Assembly: GCA_000727475.1 (NCBI GenBank)
Contig: KL647297.1
Location: 206,266-270,265, forward strand
Direction of reading: 5' to 3'
Length of the DNA: 64,000 bases
DNA from: Sarcocystis neurona
Taxonomy: Eukaryota; Apicomplexa; Conoidasida; Eucoccidiorida; Sarcocystidae
A program made the translations under genes and the position numbers. Under the pieces are notes generated by a model. That model ran no database searches. It saw only the letters and a program-made list of their open reading frames with translations, and was not told the DNA's origin. Positions 13,301 through 24,112 of this stretch are shown in pieces; position 1 is the stretch's first letter; the number at the start of each line of letters is the position of its first letter.

Positions 13301-16300
13301 GAGTAGCAGTACAGCAGCAGCAGCGCAACAGCAGCAGAGCAGCAGCAGCAGAGCAGCAGCAGCAGCGCAACAGCAGCAGAGCAGCAGCAGCAGAGCAGCC
13401 GCAGGAGAGCAGCCGCAGCAGAGCAGCAGCAGCAGAGCAGCAGCAGCAGAGCAGTAGAGGTACCTCAGGTGCAGTTCTGTACTCAGCAGCAGCAGCAGCA
13501 ATAGCCTAACAGGGAGGTAATTTGAGGGAAGACGTTTCTGTGTACAGCTATAGATATATACGTATGTCGACCGAGCGAGGTCAAGCTAACGAGAAGTATG
13601 AAGAAAATCAAGACACAAGAAAAGCAGAAAAGAAATTCGACGAAGCAGCTTTTCCCAGTGGAAAGGAGTTGTCTCCTTGAGCTACGCCCCAGCAAAGATC
13701 CATATACTTCTACACACTCTATAATACACTTACACGCCCACAAAGGATAAGAGACAGAAAGAGAAGTATTTATACACGTATGTACATTCACGAAGAATAA
13801 GAGAAACAGAGAGATATACTTATAGACATATACTTAATAACGTAAGTCCACACATATGCACACAAAGAGAAGGCAACTCCTACTACACACATACGCACAG
13901 AGAAAAGGCCACAGGTATTACCCAGTACAGAAAAATACACGTAGGTGCACAAAGGTATACGGAGATAAGCACGTGTACATATATATATATGTATATATAC
14001 GATTTTTTGCAGAGGAAGATCAAGCGAGAAGGACAGAGAGGCACAGGAGAGAAGAGGATAGGCCGGTGAAAAGAAGAGAAGAAGAGGCTGTGCGAGGGAA
14101 GTCGGCCAGCGAGAAGTTTACTTGCACATTCTTATCCCATGTGTACCACTCCTGTACGCCGTTCGTACGCCAGAAAGCGAGCAGCACCGGCGGTGGGAGC
14201 TGTTCAACGTGGGGGTAGTAAAGTTTCTCGATCCTAAATGCCTGCAGCAGAAGTGAAAATTCAGAAAAGTCTGCTGTCTGTCGCGCTGCTCGCTTTTGCT
14301 CTTTAAAAGCAACAAACACATTCACATGGAAATGTATATATATATATATATGAGTGCACACGCCTACACATATACGTACATATATACACGCTTATAGGCA
14401 CATACACATATATATATATGCATACGTGTATACATTTCTATCTTTATATACACACGTGTGTGTGTAGGCAGGTGCATCTCTCTCTCTGTATAGATATGTA
14501 CACGCGCGAAGCGCACGTGGACCGAGAACTTGTGAGAAGGGCGTATATACATACATACACCTATAATCATTCTCATATATATATATATATGTATACGTGT
14601 ATCTATACATAAGTTACCACCCACGATATATTTTCTTACATACACGTAGGTTTACAGCTATACAGATAGGCACACACATATATATGTATGTAGAGGCATG
14701 TATACATGTATATGCAGATATGTATATAGACACGTACGTAAACAAACACATAGATACGTACACAAGTACCCATATATCTATATATATAGGTATACGTGTA
14801 TTCGTAATATTTGATCCTAATGTATATGCTCCTATACATTTATTACCCATGAAATATGTGAGTGCCCGGAGTCACGCAGATACACTTTTTGAACGGTCAG
14901 CGGCTTGCTGACAGCTGGTGTGGCAGACGTGCAGCAGCAGCAGCAGGTAGGAGAGGAGGGAAGCAAGAAACGCCAAGAAATGCCAAGGTGGGAAGGGACA
15001 AGCCACATATCCGCAAAAAAGGAGGAAACAAGAAAGAGTAGAGACAAAAGAAGAGCAGAACGCAGACGAAGAAGAAAAGGAAGGGAAAATTAGGAGGAGC
15101 GAAGGACGCGGGGGGGACGCCAGGAAAAGAAGCAGCAAAAGGAGAAGCGCGACGACCCGCCGCAGAACAGCAGCAGCCGCAGTGCGCAGAGGACGGAAGC
15201 AGCAGCCTGTAGGGGCAGCAGCAACAGCAGCACCAGAAGGAGCGGCACCGGTGGTTAAGCAAGAAGGTACGGAGCAGCCGCAGCAGCAGAAGACGGAGCA
15301 ACACGAAAGCAAACAGCGACAGCAGCGAGAAAACTGTGGGCGCAGAAGCAGCAGCGGCAGCAGCAGAGAGAGCTACACGAGTCGCGATAGCAGCAGCAGA
15401 TCGCAGTTGACGCAGCAGCAAGAGCAGCAGCAGCAGAAAAGGGCAAGGAGTAGCTTCACTACGGAGCACAACAGCAGCAGCAGCACCACGTGGACGCGGT
15501 ATGAGAAAGCAAGCCGGTGCGCAGCTCCGCAGCAAAGACAGCGACTGCTGGCGGAAGTGAGCAGCAGCAGCAGCAGGACCGACGTGGCAGCGCCCAAGAG
15601 CAGCGCAGCAGGGGGAAGGAAAAGAAGAGCGCAGCAACGGAAAAGACAGATATAAGACAGACAGAAAGAGAGAACATGTACACCGTGTAACTTACGACCG
15701 GGTCGCAGGGGTGGAAAATATTGAAGAGTCGCAAGTTCTTCGGGAGCCACATGCCCTCGCTCAAAATCTAAAATTGCAGCAGCAGACATGCAAAGTCTCC
15801 ACCGCAGCGGTTCAACATTCTCTCTCTGCAGCAGACACTGGTGTGTTGCTTTATTTTCACGTGAAGCCCAGACACGCACCGCAGTACGCCAGGAATAACA
15901 TGTGCAACTTATACGGGCAAACCGATCAAAGCCGCGTATTTCTCTTCTCTCCCCCTTTCTCTGTACACATACATATATATATACATACCATTACCAATGT
16001 AAATATCCACAGCACCCGTAGAAACAGTAACATATACATATATATACATATATACAGACATACATATATATACGACACAGATAAATATATACATACAAAT
16101 AACACGTACATATTACATATATATATATGCATGGACACATGTGTCTACATAGGTAGGTCTATGTATGGATGTCTATCTCTATGGTCGTGTATATGCATAT
16201 ATGGATATAATACAGACACGTGTATATATATAGAAAGAGATATACACACATATATACACATATGCACGTAGAAATGCATATATGGACGTGCAGCCAGTCT

Positions 16301-19300
16301 CTCTTTACATAAGCAGGCAGACGACAGAAATTTAATATGGGGACTGAGGAAGATGGTTCAACTTATCGGTGCACCAAGCGCGCAAATTGCCAGTCCAGGC
16401 TTCACTAATACGAACATTTGCATCTCCGCATATACATATATATACATATCTATATATATATGTATATATATACATATATACATATATATATGTTTGACAA
16501 TTTGTATACGTATTAACACGTGTGTATACCCAAAGAGGTGTGCGTACAGATATGTATGGAGTTATGTCTTGGGACAAAAATTCTACTTGGCTCTCATACA
16601 TTCAAAACGACATTAATATATACACATATATATGTATATGTATCTCTATGTGTACAAATATATACATATATATATATAGGTACGTATAGAAATATTGGCA
16701 TCCGTGTATATATATATATATACATATATATAGAGAGAGAGAGGCACGTATATGTATATTGTAACACATACAAACGTATACATACACATGTTTGTAGAAG
16801 TGTATGTGCGAGGAAGCATATAATAGTGACCTGTGGAGCATGCAGCAGAAGAAAGGCGGGAAGAGCACTGCCGAGGAGGAAAAGGAAGTCAATATCGAAG
16901 AAGAGACGTGGCAACGGATTTGCTGCTTCGTCGAAGAGAGACTGCAAGCAAACGCACGCGCACGCACACACCACACCCAAGAAAACAGGAACGTTTCTTC
17001 TGGCTGCAGCAAGTTGGACTACCTACGGAGCAGCAGCGGAGAGAAGGCAGGTACAGCCCCACAGATATACGGAACCGCGGCTCTTTCTCGAGCAGGGGAA
17101 GCGAAAGAAGAACAGCACTGCAACGCATGCAGACACAGCAGCAGTTCACGCGAAGAGAAAATCGCACTCGGGAGACGAAGCAGACCAACTGCAACAGCAG
17201 CACATGAGGACGAAGAGAAGAAGAAGAACATGCGTGATGAAACTACAAGAGCAGCAGTGCAGCTGAACCGCGCACTCATCCACCAGTAGCGCCAGAAGTG
17301 CCTGCAGGCGTGTGCTGCTGCGGAGCTTGCAGCTTCGTCGCTGCAGCAGACAGAATTGGCAGCAGCAGCAAGGCTGGAGGAGCAGCAGCAGCAAGGCTGT
17401 AGAAGCAGCTGCAATGCTGGAGCCCCAGCAGCAGCAACAAGGCTAGAGCACCAGAAACAGCAAGGCCAGATGAGCACCTCCGAGGCTAGACGGGCATTAG
17501 CAAGGCTAGAGCGCAGCAGCAGCAAGACTAGAGCGCAGCGGCAGCTAGTTCGGAGCACCAGCAGCACACCCTCAAGACTGCTGCACCAGCAGCAGCAGCA
17601 GCCAGGAATGTCGCATTACAAGACACGGCACTGGCACAAATACGACAGGAGTAGAAGGTCACCGGCGCACGTACGGGGAGGTGTAGGGGGAGGAGAAGAT
17701 GCAGCAGCAGCAGCACAGACGCAGGCAACAGCAGCAGCAGCAGCACAGACGCAGGCAACAGCAGCAGCAGCAACGCAGGGGAGGCGGCAGCGAAGGCAAA
17801 GAGAAAGCAGCAGATACGCAGGAACCGGCACTCCAACATTCTTTTTCCCACACCGCTGCTGTCGCACTAGCAGCAGCAGCAGCAAACGGCGGAGTGCACC
17901 AGACTCTACATATTGCAAGCTGCATGCGTGCAGCAGCGCAGAGAATTAAACCAGAAGCAGACTCTGTTCATTGAGACAGCACGAGGCAGAAGCAGTGCAG
18001 CGGCACTAGCAGCAGCAGCAGCAAGCGGGAGGGGTGGTCAACAGCAGCGCAGCAGCGGAGCAAGTGCATGCCGAGCCTGCACGTGCGTCGCGAGCACCAG
18101 GCGCACCAGCAGCAGGTGAGGAAGAAAAGCAGGAAAGTAAAGACAAACAGAGGACACAAGAGAGCCGTAATAACGAGGACAGCAGCAGGCTGCTCCCAGC
18201 CGCCGCACACGCAGCGGCAGGAGCAGCAGCAAAACTTAAAGCTGCAGTACAGAGCAAGCGAATCGCCACTCACACCGCGAAGGAGGTACACGCAAAACTT
18301 TCTGTTCTAGGACGACCGAATAAACGACGTGGAAGTCAATCCAAAAGTTGAAAATATGCACAAGAGAGAGCCCCTGCGGCGAGGATCGTGTGCGGTGTCT
18401 GTACACCACCACGAACTTGTGCTTCTGACCGATAACGTCCCCAGTGATGCGTACTGCGGCTGTACGTACACATACACCCGAGAAGTTTTTTATAAATTTT
18501 TATGTGCGGTTTCTTTAGCGTGCAGATTGAGTCGCACGCGTAGAGCGAGAAATGCGTTTCTTCCGACGCAGAGAGACGGACGCACACACGTGCAGCCACA
18601 GGTGCAGAGGGAGGGGACGAGAGAGAGAGAGAATAACAGACGTGTAGTGCTGGTGTTGCTGTTACCGGCCTGAACGGTTTGCCCGCGAGAAGTTCGTAGG
18701 CGATGACGCCTCCTAGCGAATAGCCAACAATAGAAATGCGAGACTTCTTGTACCGCTCTGAGGGGTCCTGCATGCGCGCAAGAGCAGCAGCAGTAGCAGC
18801 CCACAAGTGGCAGCAGTCCTGGCAGCAGCAAGACCCCCAACAGCAGCAGCAAGATCTGCAACAGCAAGATCTGCAACAGCAGCAGGTGCCCGTGAGCCCC
18901 AGGAGTCGCAGTGGCGACACGACACACAAATATAGAAAGTGGTATTTGTATGTGTGCGCCTACCCATATATACGACCAGACGGTAGTAGACAAATAGATG
19001 TATGGACACCCCGTGGCCCAGCAAGGTACAGGAAATTTTAGACGTGGTACTTTGTACATACGCCTTTCTCTGAAGCGACTCACGAACAGAGAGATGGGGC
19101 AAGTATGCCCACACAGACACATATGTCTATACAAATAACAGTATATGTAGACCTACTCCCCCACCCAGACACACACACGAGTGAGAGGAATCAATACATC
19201 TGCCGCCCGTCAATACGTGGCAACTGCATCCCCCCATCTGCCCGTGTGTGGGGCGAAGCGTGCGCATGCATTTGGCTGAGGCCTGCTGTGCAAGGGAAGT

Positions 19301-22300
19301 ACCGCTCGCAGCTTCGCGACAGCAGAATTCAGCTGCTCAGCGACTTGCGCGACGATGTAGTCTCCATAACGCGGGGTCATAAAAAACAGAACATCCGCGG
19401 CCGTCAGAGTCAATATTCGCCGCGCGTCGTAGACGTGATGCAGGGCAATATGCTGGAACAAACTAACACACACAAACACACACAACAGCAGCAGCGGCAA
19501 TTTAGCACAGTCCACGGCAACAGCGCAGCAGACGAAGCAGTACCGGTGGCAGTAGGAGGGCCACAGAAGACCAGCAACGGAAGCGCAGCTACCGAAGCAC
19601 GCAGAAAAAAAAGCAGCAGCAGTAGCAATATTGGGGGCGGCGGAATAGAGCAGTAGCCAGCCAGGGAGCAGCACTACAGAGGCGCTCCCAACACAGCGGC
19701 ACACTAGCAGACTCGCAGCACACAAAAACAAGCAGAAAACGACTTCGGAAACTCCGTAAGAGATGTGTGAGAGCAACAGAAGAAGAGACGGAAGTGCGGC
19801 AACAAGTCAAAAGAGCGACCGCGACGCACAGCAACGCGGGTGTACGTACAGGCGCTGGCAGGCAAGACCTTCAGCAGCAGCAGACACGGGCAGCAGAAAT
19901 AGAATCGAGTAAAAGAAGGGGAGATCACAAAACGAAACGTGGAGAAGGTGAGCAAGGAACGGAGAGAAACGCATCGCAACGGAGGGACGGGCAAGCAGCA
20001 GAGAAAGAGACAGAGACCCAGAAAGCAACGCGAGAGAGCAGAAACAACAGCAACGGCATCAGAAGCAGCGGGTTAGGCAGTCACAACGCCACGTAGCGCC
20101 CCTGCATAGCAATATGCAAAAACACAGGCACAAATACACACATACTACGCAGCTTCACCTTTAGTTAAATGTACCTAGAGTCCGAAACAAAGAGGGCCCG
20201 TGTGCTGGACGCTTGGATACAAAAGTGCTCATATGTGTAAAAGAAGATCTGCACTTGTACATATATACGACCGCTCTACGGTTGAAGGTTCACAAAATTA
20301 GGGTACACGCAGAAGTCCTCAACGTGCGGTGTCCAGAAGCCGCCGCGACAGGAAAGTGAGGAGGACGATGATCCGAGACACAGGAGCCCGGTAGCAGGAA
20401 CAGAAGAAGAAGTGTGCTGCTGCCTGCTGCAGGCAGAGAGGGAGCAGCAGCAGCAGCGCAGCAGAAAGGCACCGCCGCTCACAGTACCCGCAGTTGCGCA
20501 CGGAAGTGTCTGAAGACCGGTTGCCCACTCCTCTGTCTTTTACAGAAGACCCCACACACGAGAAGCTCGGGGTCCGGCAAAAAGACAGGGCAAGAGGAGA
20601 GGAAAGTGGGACGCACGGAGAAAACGGGCAAAATATAACGAGATTCAGGAAGCAGCCGCGTGCCTGCAGACCCCACACAAGCAGCTGCCATAGCGTCCCA
20701 GCAGCACAACTGGAGTACTGGGCATATGCAAACCGATATGAGGCGGCAGCGTTTGTGTGTACGTGAAGCAGAGCGGGACGACTCCGCCGGCGACGCGCCC
20801 GCTGTGGCAGGAAACGAGACAACAGCGGGAAGAGAGCAGCAAATGAGGTGCCGTCAGTGTCTCGCCAGTGCATTTGCGGGGAAGCTGAGGGCCTACTAAA
20901 AACGGTGCTGCTGCTGCTGCTTCTGCCGGGAGTATTGCTGCTGTTGCTGTGCAGAGCTGCTGTGAGACTGCTGTGTGAGTAAAGTCACTGCTGCTGTTGC
21001 TGCTGTTGGGCTTCGCCATCGCTGCTGCTGCTGTTGCAGCCACCGTTGCCGCCGGCGCCGCTGTCGGTGCGGTTGGTGCGCCGAGGCTGAAGCAGCTGGG
21101 TAGCGGCTTACTTCTCCTGGGCCTTGATGACGTTTTGCTTCCAGTTAACGGCGTGTACGTACACCTCAACAGGCTTTCGCCAGAACCAGCACTCGTTGAC
21201 AAGCTGCACACTTCTCAGAAACTCTTGTTTGTGTTTTTCTCCTGCTTCCACTTCCCAGCCAATGCCATGAATCAGCAGCAGAATATGTTCGCAGGGAACG
21301 ATACCGCGGCTGCTTCTCGTTTTGCTGCTGCTGCTGCTGCGGTGACTCCTTGCCAGCCGCCGCTCCCGCAGCAGAGCCACCACGTCCTCGTCATGAGCCA
21401 CCACCGACTCCTCCTCTCCCTCTTCTCTCTTCTTTTTCTTCTTCCCCCGTCTGTCGTTCTTCTCTTCGTTTTCACCCCAGCTGCTTGTAGAGCTTCGCTG
21501 CTGTCGGTTGTCTCCATGCGCCTCACTCCTCCTGCTTCTCCGCCCTACCTCGGTGCTGCCTGCGCCGGCCGCAGCTCTTCCTCCTCCTTCTCCTCCTCCC
21601 GCAGTTTCTGCTGCTGCTGCTGTTTCTGTTCTACATCTTCCCGCTGCTGCAGATCCTCCTGCACCTGGTCTTCTTGCCGCTGCTGGTGGTGCTGTTGCTG
21701 AAGGCTCGACTTCTGACGGCGGGTCCCTGTCAAAGAACGCCTGATGCTGCCGCTGCTGCTGCTTGAGCACCGTTCGACTGCTGACTCCCGGGAGAGGCTC
21801 GCTTCTTGGTATCTCGCTGCTTTCTTCCCTGTGCGCTGCGCCCGTCCCTCGCGTTTCTCTTCCGTGTGTGTTGCTGCTTTGCTGTCTGCCTGCAGCTGCT
21901 TCCTCCTGAACCCCTCCTGCTGCCTTTCCCGCTGCTCTCTCAGCTACAGACGACGCTGTCGCTGTCCCAGCTGCTGCCGCAGGTGTTGGTGCAGAGGCTG
22001 CGTCCTCTCGCATGAACACCCGGGAAAGAGAAGCCAGGAAAGACGACGCAGGTTGCTGCTGTGACGGGTCCTGTTGCTGCTGTGACGGGTCCTGTTGCTG
22101 CTGTGTTGGCTGCTGCTGACGGCGGTGCTGCACAGACTCCCGTGTATAGCTGTTGCTGTCTCGTCTTCTCCGAGCGACGGTGGACGCCGTTGCTGCAGAG
22201 GAGGAAGCACGGCCCAGCGCTGCGGCTTGCTTGGCACCCCTAAGTGAGCTCCTCCTCTCTTCCCGACCTTCCCGACTTTCAGCAATCTCCTCCTCCGCCT

Positions 22301-22943
22301 CTTTCCCCTCCGTTTCAGCCAAAGAAATCTCACGCTCCGGCTCCGACTGCCGCTGCTGCTGTTCCTCCTCCTTCTCCTCGTCGTCGCCCTCCCTCCGCGC
22401 GTCCTGTCTCGGTTCTTCTCGTGAAGTGCAACTTTTTCTGCCGCCTCCACCAAGTCGTCGCGGCTTGAAGTTCAGAAAGGCTACAGCGGCGTCTGCAGAG
22501 TACTGCGGCTCTTCACGGGGAGCTGCTGCCGGCCACGCCGTAACAGCTGCCCCAACAGCAGCAGCAGAATCATTGACGCTGTGGAGCTGCGAGGAAGACA
22601 AAGAAGAAGAAGAGCTCTTGCTGCTCGTTCCTCCGACCTCGCGCAGCAGCAGCCCACTCCTGTTGCCTCGTGAACCCTCAAAGCTAGTGCTGCGGCCCTC
22701 CTCCTCGTCCCCTTCCTCCTCATCAACCGCTGTAGCAGGCCGCCGGCTTTCTTCAGAACTCAATGTCGTGCTGCCCCTCTCTCTACGCACGGGGAGACTC
22801 TTCTCCTGCTTCTCGTCGAGCCCCGCCGTCGGCGTGGCGGCTGTTTGCTGCTGCCGCTCGTCGCTGCCTGCCCCCAGGCCAGCGAAGACGTTGCGCCAAC
22901 CAGAGAACATCAATACGTTGCAGAGGTTTCTTTTCCCGGTCCA
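2026..22943 (-). CDS. DDHD-domain phospholipase (PA-PLA1/SEC23IP family), multi-exon gene span
   Basis: This is a split gene for an intracellular phospholipase of the DDHD1/DDHD2/SEC23IP family, which acts on phosphatidic acid and related lipids at ER/Golgi membranes. Family blocks appear in order on the minus strand: HILLLIHGIG (exon ending 21,112), ADVLFFMTPRYGDYI (19.4 kb), the lipase elbow ISIVGYSLGGVIAYELL (18.7 kb), FDIDFLFLLGSALPAF (16.9 kb), LRLFNIFHPCDPV joined to AFRIEKLYYP (15.7 and 14.2 kb), and the terminal IQSHFNYWKLRDVAFFIL (2.1 kb). The proposed nucleophile is the Ser of G-Y-S-L-G; the family usually has His where this gene has Tyr. Exons from 19.5 to 13.1 kb all join in phase 0. 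A short exon that should link 21.1 kb (phase 2) to 19.45 kb (phase 0) was not found, and the exon chain between 12.3 and 5.8 kb is uncertain. Long Ala, Ser, Gln and Leu runs interrupt the protein. Family assignment is firm; full structure is not. Confidence 0.85.
2430..4960. other. Phospholipase intron: purine-rich tract, CAG tract and palindrome array
   Basis: 2,430-3,200 is GA-rich on the plus strand; 3,340-3,830 is TA/GTATAC microsatellite; 3,900-4,100 is CAG repeat; 4,300-4,900 holds the palindromic word and array. A coding-like minus-strand stretch (QAATAILIADPPRLVSAAAF at about 4.12 kb) is out of phase with the flanking exons and is not called. Confidence 0.6.
4551..4720. repeat. 20-bp palindromic-core tandem array
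   Basis: About seven units of the form CGTCAGGTGTCGACACACCR (a 20-bp period) lie side by side; the core GGTGTCGACACACC is self-complementary. Looser units extend the array from about 4,500 to 4,860. It lies in an intron region of the phospholipase gene. Confidence 0.9.
4966..5011 (-). CDS. Candidate penultimate DDHD phospholipase exon
   Basis: This 46-nt candidate exon after GTGAAG encodes SSFKSSACGMYVQFNG and ends in phase 1 at GTAACC. The final exon accepts phase 1. The family has an N-G-x-R-[IV]-D segment immediately before the terminal block, and FNG could be its start. A longer version from CTGTAG at about 5,035 is possible. Confidence 0.4.
5285..5302. repeat. 18-bp perfect palindrome
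   Basis: GCGGTGTGTACACACCGC is perfectly self-complementary and belongs to the same GGTGT-ACACC word family. Confidence 0.9.
5689..5786 (-). CDS. Candidate DDHD phospholipase exon, Gln-rich helix
   Basis: This 98-nt candidate exon has a good acceptor (TTCTGTCTGCAG) and a GTAGGA donor. It encodes ELSDVSSAGSGVFALEQLQQ followed by HAEETSRAMAQLE, a plausible helix. It is collinear with the phospholipase gene. The second open frame of the same piece is less natural in codon choice. Confidence 0.5.
6300..7660. repeat. TA-rich intronic microsatellite
   Basis: Dense TATATA/GTATAC/CACACA repeat, with an inverted repeat near 6,560; no gene seen. The neighbouring 7,950-8,060 stretch is GTCTCC-type pyrimidine repeat. 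Confidence 0.7.
6535..6582. repeat. Long AT-rich inverted repeat
   Basis: Arms TATATCCGTATGTGTATATA and its complement are separated by only a few bases. It could extrude as a cruciform. Confidence 0.85.
8161..8349 (-). CDS. Candidate DDHD phospholipase exon, charged segment
   Basis: After CTAGTAG the minus strand reads TDKRRGAARYGRSVLSRRRV and then KDGFPVSETAPRVQLRSPPL with non-repetitive, coding-like composition, ending ATTCPP before GTGTAG. There is no family match. The acceptor lacks a good pyrimidine tract. Confidence 0.3.
8800..9080. repeat. Degenerate about 50-60 bp tandem units split by TA microsatellite
   Basis: Five units share a core like GGGGA-N-TCTACGTGATATATGTG (near 8,805, 8,893, 8,942, 8,993 and 9,042), each followed by a (TA)n or TATAGA stretch. 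Intronic. Confidence 0.7.
9212..10272 (-). CDS. Candidate DDHD phospholipase exon, Ala/Glu-rich linker
   Basis: A minus-strand open stretch starts after GTTTGTAG with LRQSLPGARGGRDSADEDEL, then runs through long Ala tracts to RSFDDVDFSAAA, EDLWDLLYAP and a Lys/Arg/Glu-rich end. It lies between two confirmed parts of the same gene on the same strand. Frame, acceptor phase and 3' end were not fixed by any conserved block, and the opposite strand is also open, so this is a candidate only. Confidence 0.4.
11430..11625. repeat. 23-bp palindromic-core tandem array
   Basis: Six to seven degenerate units like CACTGCAACTTGAGGTGTAC (plus GTA) have a core GGTGTACGTACAC related to the 4.55-kb array but with different flanks. 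The array is intronic or linker to the phospholipase gene. Confidence 0.85.
12332..13076 (-). CDS. DDHD phospholipase exon: post-lipase helix and low-complexity linker (3' limit uncertain)
   Basis: After CTGCAG at 13,077 the frame opens in phase 0 with HAKNLLMQNISQFTTSISNS and LFSWF, in the place of the family helix between the FHP-DPV block and the terminal region. Then come a 13-residue Ala run, Ser/Gln runs and basic sequence. The frame stays open to a possible GTAACA donor at 12,332; earlier donors near 12,455-12,480 are equally possible. Confidence 0.65.
14122..14241 (-). CDS. DDHD phospholipase exon: AFRIEKLYYP block
   Basis: This 120-nt exon (phase 0/0) follows CTGCTGCAG. It begins AFRIEKLYYPHVEQLPPPVL, so the spliced product reads CDPVAFRIE, matching the family DPVAYRIEP. 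It ends EWYTWDKNVQ before GTAAAC. Confidence 0.9.
15696..15767 (-). CDS. DDHD phospholipase exon: FHPCDPV block
   Basis: This 72-nt exon (phase 0/0) lies between TTTTAG and GTAAGT. It reads ILSEGMWLPKNL and then RLFNIFHPCDPV. The Asp of CDPV is the first Asp of the D-D-H-D signature. Confidence 0.9.
16831..16941 (-). CDS. DDHD phospholipase exon: LLGS block
   Basis: This 111-nt exon (phase 0/0) begins SLFDEAANPLPRLFFDIDFL and continues FLLGSALPAFLLLHAPQ. It corresponds to the family strand-turn F-LGSP-G-FL after the nucleophile elbow. Confidence 0.85.
17000..18650. other. Phospholipase intron rich in CAG repeat
   Basis: CAG/GCA repeats dominate between the 16.9 and 18.7 kb exons, whose phases join directly. 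This shows that the repeat is not confined to coding sequence here. Confidence 0.6.
18666..18767 (-). CDS. DDHD phospholipase exon: GXSXG lipase motif
   Basis: This 102-nt exon starts DPSERYKKSRISIVGYSLGG after ATGCAG and ends GKPFRP before GTAACA, phase 0 at both ends. G-Y-S-L-G is the lipase pentapeptide and its Ser is the expected nucleophile. The family usually reads G-H-S-L-G; the His-to-Tyr change still fits GXSXG. Confidence 0.9.
19303..19452 (-). CDS. DDHD phospholipase exon: DVLFFMTPRYGDYI block
   Basis: This 150-nt exon lies between TTCCAG and GT, phase 0 at both ends. It begins HIALHHVYDARRILTL and contains ADVLFFMTPRYGDYIVAQVA, the counterpart of the family segment LDVLFY-SPTY followed by an amphipathic helix. 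The helix ends NSAVAKLRA immediately before the donor. Confidence 0.85.
19460..21100. other. Phospholipase intron region with an unlocated exon
   Basis: A linking exon (phase 2 in, phase 0 out) must lie here to connect VNWKQNVIKAQE to HIALHHVYD. Candidates near 20,280-20,360 and 20,480-20,680 were inspected without a convincing choice. The rest is CAG/GA-rich. Confidence 0.5.
21112..22943 (-). CDS. DDHD phospholipase exon: disordered region plus HGIG block
   Basis: The exon runs from a CAG acceptor before a Trp codon at 22,943 to a GTAAGC donor after 21,112, a length of 1,832 nt (phase 0 in, phase 2 out). Most of it is acidic and Gln/Ala/Ser/Arg-rich low complexity. The last about 65 codons are ordered: HILLLIHGIGWEVEAG and then VEVYVHAVNWKQNV, which match the start of the DDHD-family lipase fold (V-HGIG, V-E-PV-W). 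The palindrome GTGTACGTACAC (21,153-21,164) lies inside the VYVHAVN codons. The acceptor could instead be nearer 22,990, where a strong pyrimidine tract ends. Confidence 0.75.
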
Positions 22944-23390
22944 CTGCGAAACGCCTTTCCTCTCCGCTACTGCTCTCGGTGGACCACGATGCAGAGGAAG
23001 AAGAAGAAGAAGCAGAGTAAGAGAAGGAGAAGAAGGAGGAAGAGGTCGCGTGTGGTTGGTCGGAAGGCTCCTTCACGTGGTGCGGTAGTGCGGTGCAGCT
23101 ACGGCTGCTGGCGAGCGCTGCTCGAGCGCATGCTGACGACCGCTGCAGCACCTCTGCTCGTGAAGACGCTCGTGCCTTCTGCTGCCCTGACTGCTGCTGC
23201 TGCTCGGCGCATATGCTGCTGTTGCTGCTGCTGCTGCTCGGGGCATCCACTCCTGCTCCTGCTGCCACCGCCTTTCGCGCTGCCGTTGTTGCTGCTCTTC
23301 GTGCTGACGCCGCTGCGGCTGCTTCTTTAGCAGGCGTTCCTGCGCTGTTGCTGCTGTTGCTGCTGACACCGGGCTCCTTCAAGTAGTCAC

Positions 23391-23531
23391 GCGCGCGCCA
23401 TCAGATGCCCTGCGATGCAGGAGAAACTGTACCAGCTGCCTAAGGCCCTGCTGAGAATTGAAAGAAGCGCCGATGGCGACGTACAGCCTCTTTGGCCTTC
23501 CATCTATTTTGACAAATAAGAAGTGCACGGG
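23391..23531 (-). CDS. Candidate exon immediately upstream of the phospholipase disordered exon
   Basis: After ACTCCTCAG the frame reads PVHFLFVKIDGRPKRLYVAI and GASFNSQQGLRQLVQFLLHR, ending DGAR at a possible GTGACT donor, phase 0/0. It can join in phase to the exon starting at 22,943. If that donor is not used, the frame ends three codons later at TGA (23,379-23,381) and this is the 3' end of a separate gene. Confidence 0.45.
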
Positions 23532-23751
23532 CTGAGGAGTCGCCCTCGCAACGGAAACACGAAAATCAGCAAATGCATGAGGAGAAAGAGGCGGCAGCTG
23601 CTCTGCATCGGGAAGCCGGAGCTAACTAACTCGCGAACTGCAGAGGCTACTGTTATTGCTAGTGCTCTCCCTGTTGCGTTTGCTACTAAGGCGACTGTTC
23701 CTATTGCTGGTGCTTCTGCTTTCCATATCTGTGCGGGGTGTATTTTACCAG

Positions 23752-23922
23752 CTACCGCGGTACCGCGCTGCCCAGCTGACGAGAGAAATGGCGCCAGCGC
23801 AGAGAGCCGCGGAGCAGAAAAAGAGTAAATTTTCCTACCCCGAGTGGAATGGAGCTGGACAGACGGCAAAGGGCAAAGCTCAGGAATGGAAGGAGAGTGG
23901 GAAACTTGTGAAGAAGATGTGA
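23752..23922 (+). CDS. Isolated plus-strand coding-like terminal block
   Basis: After TTTTACCAG the plus strand reads LPRYRAAQLTREMAPAQRAA and EQKKSKFSYPEWNGAGQTAK, ending KLVKKM and TGA. Upstream is a degenerate Ala/Val/Thr tract. If real it is a small plus-strand gene lying within the introns of the minus-strand unit. It was not recognised. Confidence 0.3.
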   Translation, partial: LPRYRAAQLTREMAPAQRAAEQKKSKFSYPEWNGAGQTAKGKAQEWKESGKLVKKM

Positions 23923-24112
23923 TGCTTCTACTCCAGCCACAGCAACAGCCCAGACGCTGAAATGGCTTCAGATATAAGAAGCTTTAACGTGTCAGCGTAG
24001 CAAGTGGTCGATAAAGCAGAACGACCTCTGCAAAGCAGATCTCATCCCCTCGAACGGAAGCGGCGTCCTACACCTTCACGTAGTTGTCGAGCTAAAAACG
24101 AAAGCGGATGAC

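Larger units (their letters stand above)
13780..16820. other. Phospholipase introns: TA microsatellites and CAG block
   Basis: TA/CATA microsatellite fills about 13,780-14,020, 14,330-14,860, 15,960-16,270 and 16,430-16,800. A CAG-rich block (14,930-15,650) sits between the 14.2 and 15.7 kb exons. No further coding sequence could be defended. Confidence 0.6.

Noticed and set aside
12254..13501. Plus-strand Ser/Leu/Cys-rich frames over the HAKNLLMQ exon
   Set aside because: The minus-strand exon starts at a good acceptor in the required phase with a family-like helix; the plus frames contain only repeat-derived residues.
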